The notes below the pieces were generated by a model. That model was not told where the DNA came from, searched no databases, and saw only the letters and a program-made list of their open reading frames with translations. Shown here in pieces: positions 62,980-64,000 of a stretch of 64,000 bases of DNA. Positions within the stretch are counted from its first letter, which is position 1; every line of letters starts with the position of its first letter. The position numbers were made by a program, and so were the translations under genes. This stretch comes from Steinernema hermaphroditum (lineage: Eukaryota; Nematoda; Chromadorea; Rhabditida; Steinernematidae). The stretch is from positions 12,028,001 to 12,092,000 of the forward strand of contig CM059625.1 of NCBI GenBank assembly GCA_030435675.1. The letters are read 5' to 3'.

Positions 62980-64000
62980 ATGACAGCTGTAAAGCGTGTC
63001 GTATGCGCGATGTCCGGTGGCGTGGACAGCTCGGTAAGCGCTTGGCTGCTGAAGAAGAAGGGTTTTCACGTTACGGGTGTATACATGGTAAATTTAGAAA
63101 TACTGGATTTGTCCATGCTTGCAGCTAATTTTAGGTAAATTGGGATCATGTTGAAGAAGGGGTTTCGCAATGTCCACGAACGAAAGACCAAGCTGATGCA
63201 CAAGTAGTCTGCGATCGCTTAGGCATACGCCTACATGTTGTCAATTTTGTGAAAGAGTACTGGAACGATGTTTTCATGTAAGTATTCCAAATCATTTTAA
63301 CTTGATCGCGGCTCACTATGTTTCCTAATTGTTCTAACCTTTTTTAAGTCTTTTAGGCCGTTTGTTTCTAATTACAAGCTGGGAAGAACGGTGGTATCCG
63401 ATATTGCATGCAATACCATCATCAAATTCGATCTCTTGCATAAATTCGCGTTTGAAGAACTTGGTGCAGACGCTATTGCTACTGGACATTTTGCTCGAAC
63501 CACTCAAGGTGATTATTTGGAGAACATTGATGATGCTAGTACTGTCCAACTTTTGAAACCGACTGATCCGTTGAAAGACCAAACATATTTCTTATCGAAT
63601 CTTTCCGGCAAGCAGCTACGGCGATCAATGTTTCCAGTAGGGTCTCTATTGAAGTCCGAAGTTAGAAAAATTGCCGATTCTGAAAGCCTGCTGTCCGAAG
63701 TCGCTCACAAGCCAGAGGTATGCATTATCGCCAAGAGCTGTGGGCTCTTTATGTGCTGTATTTAGAGTATGGGTATTTGTTTCATAGGAAAGCGGAAGAA
63801 CTTCGAATCGTTCCTTGATCAGTACATTGAGCCGGTCAGAGGGCCTATCGTCGATAAAGAAACTGGTGTGACGATTGGTGAGCATTCGGGAATTCACCAT
63901 TTTACCATTGGAAAAAGAGTGAAGATCGCTCCGGAACAGTACCAAAGTGCCGACGGTCTATTTGTGTGCTCACTCGATGCTGAAACGAATTCTGTATTTG
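62980..64000 (+). CDS. TRMU: tRNA 2-thiouridylase TRMU/MnmA (partial)
   Basis: Exons 62980-63087, 63135-63277, 63357-63717 and 63766 to the window end. The enzyme thiolates U34 of mitochondrial tRNAs (Lys, Glu, Gln). The PP-loop SGGVDSS binds ATP at residues ~12-18. VNWDH and [10 protein letters not shown] follow, the latter holding the first catalytic Cys. Then come [19 protein letters not shown], and [10 protein letters not shown] with the second catalytic Cys. [14 protein letters not shown] marks the start of the central and C-terminal beta domains. All catalytic elements seen are intact. The 3' part lies beyond the window. The start ATG is the first in frame after the acceptor at 62968. 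Confidence 0.9.

Overview
The window is nuclear DNA from a nematode, most likely a chromadorean/rhabditid. Introns are mostly 40-60 nt with TTTCAG-type acceptors. Several first exons sit just behind an acceptor with no local donor, as expected for spliced-leader trans-splicing. The gene content also fits: a receptor guanylate cyclase of the nematode gcy type, saposin-like precursors, PAN/apple secreted proteins, a transmembrane collagen and closely spaced co-oriented gene pairs. I joined exons by eye; every multi-exon model given keeps one reading frame.

Layout. 1-6.5 kb: gene-poor, with a degenerate inverted repeat and one possible zinc-finger remnant. 6.6-9.8 kb (minus): an unrecognised 423-aa gene, then nap-1. 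10.8-12.05 kb: three tandem copies of a ~0.43-kb repeat directly upstream of a NOL8-like gene (12.2-13.6 kb, plus), followed within 170 bp by a UPF0390/C19orf53-like gene. 14.5-15.0 kb (minus): DNAJC12-like. 17.5-20.1 kb (plus): secreted PAN-domain protein, then a 92-bp hAT-type MITE and a small secreted double-EGF protein (minus). 21.4-27.5 kb: long non-coding stretch with a ~0.9-kb TIR element. 27.6-33.9 kb (plus): 19-exon type II transmembrane collagen. 36.2-36.6 kb: small single-pass membrane protein. 38.3-38.4 kb: tRNA-derived SINE-like piece.

39.1-45.6 kb (plus): 17-exon, 1680-aa nuclear protein with coiled coil and AT-hook, possibly ICE1-like; a relative of the 23-kb TIR element sits in its second intron. 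46.6-47.0 kb (minus): small mucin-like, probably GPI-anchored protein. 48.7-52.8 kb (plus): receptor guanylate cyclase. 53.1-56.1 kb (plus): unrecognised 832-aa protein. 56.1-57.9 kb (minus): two saposin-domain units that can also be spliced into one four-domain precursor. 58.9-60.3 kb (minus): inorganic pyrophosphatase-like protein with an N-terminal membrane anchor and altered active-site residues. 61.7-64 kb (plus): NDUFAF4-like and TRMU/MnmA-like genes 155 bp apart, a likely operon of mitochondrial function; TRMU runs off the window end.

Functional pairing is visible twice: nucleolar genes (NOL8-like + UPF0390) and mitochondrial genes (NDUFAF4-like + TRMU). The strongest candidates for something undescribed are the membrane-anchored, active-site-altered pyrophosphatase, the alternative two-gene/one-gene saposin locus, and the promoter-proximal tandem repeat array.
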